Shown: in pieces, positions 62,280 through 64,000 of the stretch
How the letters are laid out: the number at the start of each line of letters is the position of its first letter
Numbering within the stretch: the stretch's first letter is position 1
NCBI GenBank assembly: GCA_044867785.1
Contig: JBIOVM010000175.1
Location: forward strand, 30,710 to 94,709
Reading direction: 5' to 3'
Source of the DNA: DASRDR01 sp044867785
GTDB taxonomy: Bacteria; Methylomirabilota; Methylomirabilia; Rokubacteriales; DASRDR01
Length of the DNA: 64,000 nt
Made by a program: the position numbers and the translations under genes
Notes under the pieces: generated by a model
Databases searched by the model: none
The model's input: only the letters and a program-made list of their open reading frames with translations
Told to the model about the DNA's origin: nothing

Positions 62280-62669
62280 ATGCATGGGACACGGCGTGGA
62301 GCGCGTCGAGCGGTGGTGGTCGGCCTGGGCGTGACCCTGGCCACTGCGTGCATCGCGCAGCCCGTCGTGTCTCCGCGTCCCTACCAAGGCGCCGGGACGG
62401 TCATCGACAAGGAGAATCGATGGCGCGGTGCGGCCGCCGGCGCCGAGCTCGGGGGCGTCCTGGGCGGGAACGTGACCGAGATCTCCTCGCGAGCGGCGCG
62501 GGAGTCGCTCGCCTCGAACCAGGCCGTGGCGTACCAGACCACTGACGGCTGGCAGCGCGTGGAGACGGCCCCCCAGGGGCCGGGCGGACGCTCCGGGTGC
62601 CGCCAGGTCCGGGAGCGGATCTACCAGGACAACCAGCTGGTCCGCGAGCAAGTCCGCGAGATCTGCTGA
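62280..62669 (+). CDS. Glycine-zipper exported protein (17 kDa antigen-like)
   Basis: 129 aa. N-terminal helix GARRAVVVGLGVTLATAC could be a signal sequence; the Cys does not form a strong lipobox. Then KENRWRGAAAGAELGGVLGG, a short Gly-zipper segment, ISSRAARESLASNQAVAYQT and a C-terminal domain (YQTTDGWQRVETAP, GCRQVRERIYQDNQLVREQV) with two Cys. It resembles small envelope proteins with the 17 kDa surface-antigen layout. Start ATG at 62280 is supported by the signal. RlpA follows 23 bp later. Confidence 0.68.
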   Translation: MHGTRRGARRAVVVGLGVTLATACIAQPVVSPRPYQGAGTVIDKENRWRGAAAGAELGGVLGGNVTEISSRAARESLASNQAVAYQTTDGWQRVETAPQGPGGRSGCRQVRERIYQDNQLVREQVREIC

Positions 62670-62692
62670 GGCCGGACGCCGTGCCGGACGGG

Positions 62693-63136
62693 ATGGCTCG
62701 ATGCGCGCGCCGGGACGGCCGAAGACGACGGACGATGGCCGCGCTCCTGGGAATCGGCATGCTCTGGGGCTGTGCGGCCGTCCGAGTGGAGCCCCGGCCA
62801 AGCGCGGAGCCTGGGAGCGACGCGGCGTCCGCGGGCGCCGATCACGTCCAGATGGGCCTGGCCTCGTGGTACGGCGAGTTCCACCACGGGCGACAGACCG
62901 CGTCGGGCGAGGTCTTCGACATGACGGGACTCACGGCGGCGCACCGGACGCTTCCGCTCGGCACGCGCCTTCGAGTGACCAATCTCGAGAACGGCCGGAT
63001 CGTTCGCGTGCGGGTCAACGACCGCGGGCCGTACGTGACGGGCCGCATCCTGGACCTGAGCCACGAGGCGGCGCGGCTCCTGGACATGGTCGAGCGCGGC
63101 GTGGCGCCCGTGCGGCTGGACATCGTCGGACCGTGA
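62693..63136 (+). CDS. rlpA: RlpA-type septal lytic transglycosylase-like lipoprotein
   Basis: 147 aa. Signal with lipobox LWGC (MAALLGIGMLWGCAAVRVEP), so probably a lipoprotein. The double-psi beta-barrel domain covers about 60-145: GLASWYGEFHHGRQTASGEV, AHRTLPLGTRLRVTNLENGR, VRVNDRGPYVTGRILDLS with the catalytic-region Asp and the family's RGP. No SPOR domain, unlike E. coli RlpA. ATG at 62693 is used; 62735 is a possible alternative. Confidence 0.9.
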   Translation: MARCARRDGRRRRTMAALLGIGMLWGCAAVRVEPRPSAEPGSDAASAGADHVQMGLASWYGEFHHGRQTASGEVFDMTGLTAAHRTLPLGTRLRVTNLENGRIVRVRVNDRGPYVTGRILDLSHEAARLLDMVERGVAPVRLDIVGP

Positions 63137-63218
63137 AGAGCACCCAGCCTCGCGGGCATTCCGGCGACGTGGTCACCGATGGTCTGATTGGGGGCAGCCT
63201 GACTCCCGGAGAGGCTCG

Positions 63219-63491
63219 ATGGGGCCGAGGAGAGTGACGGTGGTGACGCAGCTCACGACCCTCGCGGCGGGCTTGGGCCTCGCAGTCGGCGTGGCGTGGG
63301 GCGGGGAGCATCTCGGTGTCGTCAAGAGCGTCGACCTGGGCCAGCGGACGGTGGTCCTGAACGACGGCACCCAGTTCTGGCTCGTCCCCGGGCTGTCTCT
63401 CGACCTGTTCGGCCAAGGGGAACGCGTCAAGGTGGTCTACGAGGACCGGGATGGGAAGAAGTGGGTTCGTAGCGTCGAGACGACGAACTGA
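63219..63491 (+). CDS. Small exported protein (DUF1344-like)
   Basis: 90 aa with a signal peptide (TVVTQLTTLAAGLGLAVGVA, cleavage near AWG-GE). The mature part is a small beta-domain: LGVVKSVDLGQRTVVLNDGT, FWLVPGLSLDLFGQGERVKV and VYEDRDGKKWVRSVE, as in DUF1344-type proteins. Start ATG at 63219; a GTG-like alternative could exist nearby. Function unknown. Follows rlpA by 82 bp. Confidence 0.7.
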   Translation: MGPRRVTVVTQLTTLAAGLGLAVGVAWGGEHLGVVKSVDLGQRTVVLNDGTQFWLVPGLSLDLFGQGERVKVVYEDRDGKKWVRSVETTN

Positions 63492-63533
63492 CGGGCTTCG
63501 CCTCCCGTCGCCGGGGCAGGAGATGGCGGCCGA

Positions 63534-64000
63534 ATGCTCCTCAGAACCTGGCGCTTCGTGACCCTCCTCTTGACGGCTCTGGCGCTCACGCTGACCTCGG
63601 CCCACTTGCTCGAGCTGCCGCAGAAGATGTCGTACGGCGCCGAGCTGTATTCCGCTGTCAACACCACGCTGTATCGGCACTTCGCCACGGTCGGCGCCGT
63701 CTACACGGTGGGATCGATCGTAGCGGCGCTCGTCCTCGTCTACCTCGTGCGTCGCCGCCGGGCGGCGCTGGCCTGGACCGTGGCGGGGACGATCTGTCTG
63801 TTGCTGGCGTTCGGCTCGTGGCTCGGGCTCGTGGCTCCGGTCAACCGGGAGATCGCCGAGGCGTTGCGAACCGCGCCCGATTCGGTGCCCACTCTCTGGC
63901 TGCGGTTGCGCAGCCGGTGGGAATATGGCCACGCAGTGGGCTTCGTCCTCGAGTTGGCCGGGTTCTGCGCCCTGCTCGGCTCCGTCCTGATCGAGACGCC
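63534..64000 (+). CDS. DUF1772-like membrane protein, cut by window end
   Basis: Open to the end of the window. It begins MLLRTWRFVTLLLTALALTL, then TSAHLLELPQKMSYGAELYS. Hydrophobic helices lie at about 5-20, 52-72, 83-103 and at the end (FVLELAGFCALLGSVLIETP). The TS-x-HLLELPxKM segment is typical of DUF1772/anthrone-oxygenase-like membrane proteins. About 155 codons are visible; the C-terminus is missing. GGCAGGAG precedes the ATG by 10 nt. Confidence 0.72.
   Translation, partial: MLLRTWRFVTLLLTALALTLTSAHLLELPQKMSYGAELYSAVNTTLYRHFATVGAVYTVGSIVAALVLVYLVRRRRAALAWTVAGTICLLLAFGSWLGLVAPVNREIAEALRTAPDSVPTLWLRLRSRWEYGHAVGFVLELAGFCALLGSVLIET

Noticed and set aside
1..64000. CRISPR arrays, tRNA/rRNA genes, insertion sequences, phage genes
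   Set aside because: No regular repeat-spacer pattern, no tRNA-like cloverleaf signature, no transposase- or phage-like proteins were seen in either strand.

Overview
This is a very GC-rich (about 70%) bacterial chromosome segment with densely packed genes and many 4-bp ATGA/GTGA stop-start overlaps. Beta-barrel outer-membrane proteins ending in Phe, an OpgH-type glucan synthase, an LpxL-like acyltransferase and an RlpA lipoprotein point to a diderm (Gram-negative) organism. The mix (ECF42 sigma factor with YCII partners, dienelactone hydrolase, peptide ABC importer, many amidohydrolases, a predicted UGSC selenoprotein) would suit an uncultured soil or subsurface lineage such as Rokubacteria/Methylomirabilota or a deltaproteobacterium-like group. 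That placement is inference. No rRNA, tRNA, transposase, phage gene or CRISPR array was seen.

Layout. 1-4458 (-): glycan operon GT4 > PqqD-like > HprK-related kinase > GT4 > GT2. 4978-6795 (-): exported HEAT-repeat protein. 6999-8548 (-): a two-gene unit whose second gene is read through an in-frame TGA at a UGSC motif, with a 9-bp bSECIS-like hairpin just after it. 8874-11216 (-): molybdopterin oxidoreductase and cupin. 11608-20403: MBL-fold hydrolase, M23 peptidase, GlsB/YeaQ-type membrane protein, OpgH, DUF72, a PolX/PHP protein whose polymerase site looks degenerate, and a polytopic membrane protein. 20574-23805 (+): ureohydrolase and C-N hydrolase (overlapping), Tat-type dienelactone hydrolase, small zinc-ribbon protein. 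23812-26966: ECF42 sigma/YCII pair, VOC protein, DUF1428 and a second YCII. 27247-30389 (+): BNR propeller, MoaD-like protein, DoxX and two small unknowns. 30423-32621 (-): dimethylformamidase-type large subunit.

33067-38374 (-): amidohydrolase, then a second glycan/lipid operon (GT4, acyltransferase, GT2, membrane protein). 39195-46016: M81 peptidase divergent from a dipeptide-type ABC importer (SBP and two permeases, no ATPase) and D-aminoacylase, which looks like a module for D-residue-containing or N-acylated peptides. 46257-50475 (+): two exported proteins, each preceded by 11-bp-period TCCTCAG direct repeats, followed by an OmpR-family response regulator and histidine kinase that probably control them. 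50482-53918: alginate-export-type barrel, AraC regulator and divergent methyltransferase. 53925-61752: HdeD-like/metallophosphoesterase fusion, VOC protein, outer-membrane protein, and an envelope-lipid group (PAP2, YbhN-like, diacylglycerol-kinase-like, YbhP-like). 62280-64000 (+): glycine-zipper protein, RlpA, small exported protein, and a DUF1772-like membrane protein cut by the window end.

The strongest finding is the selenoprotein gene at 6999-7523: standard gene calling would split or truncate it at the TGA, but motif, frame and hairpin all support selenocysteine insertion.
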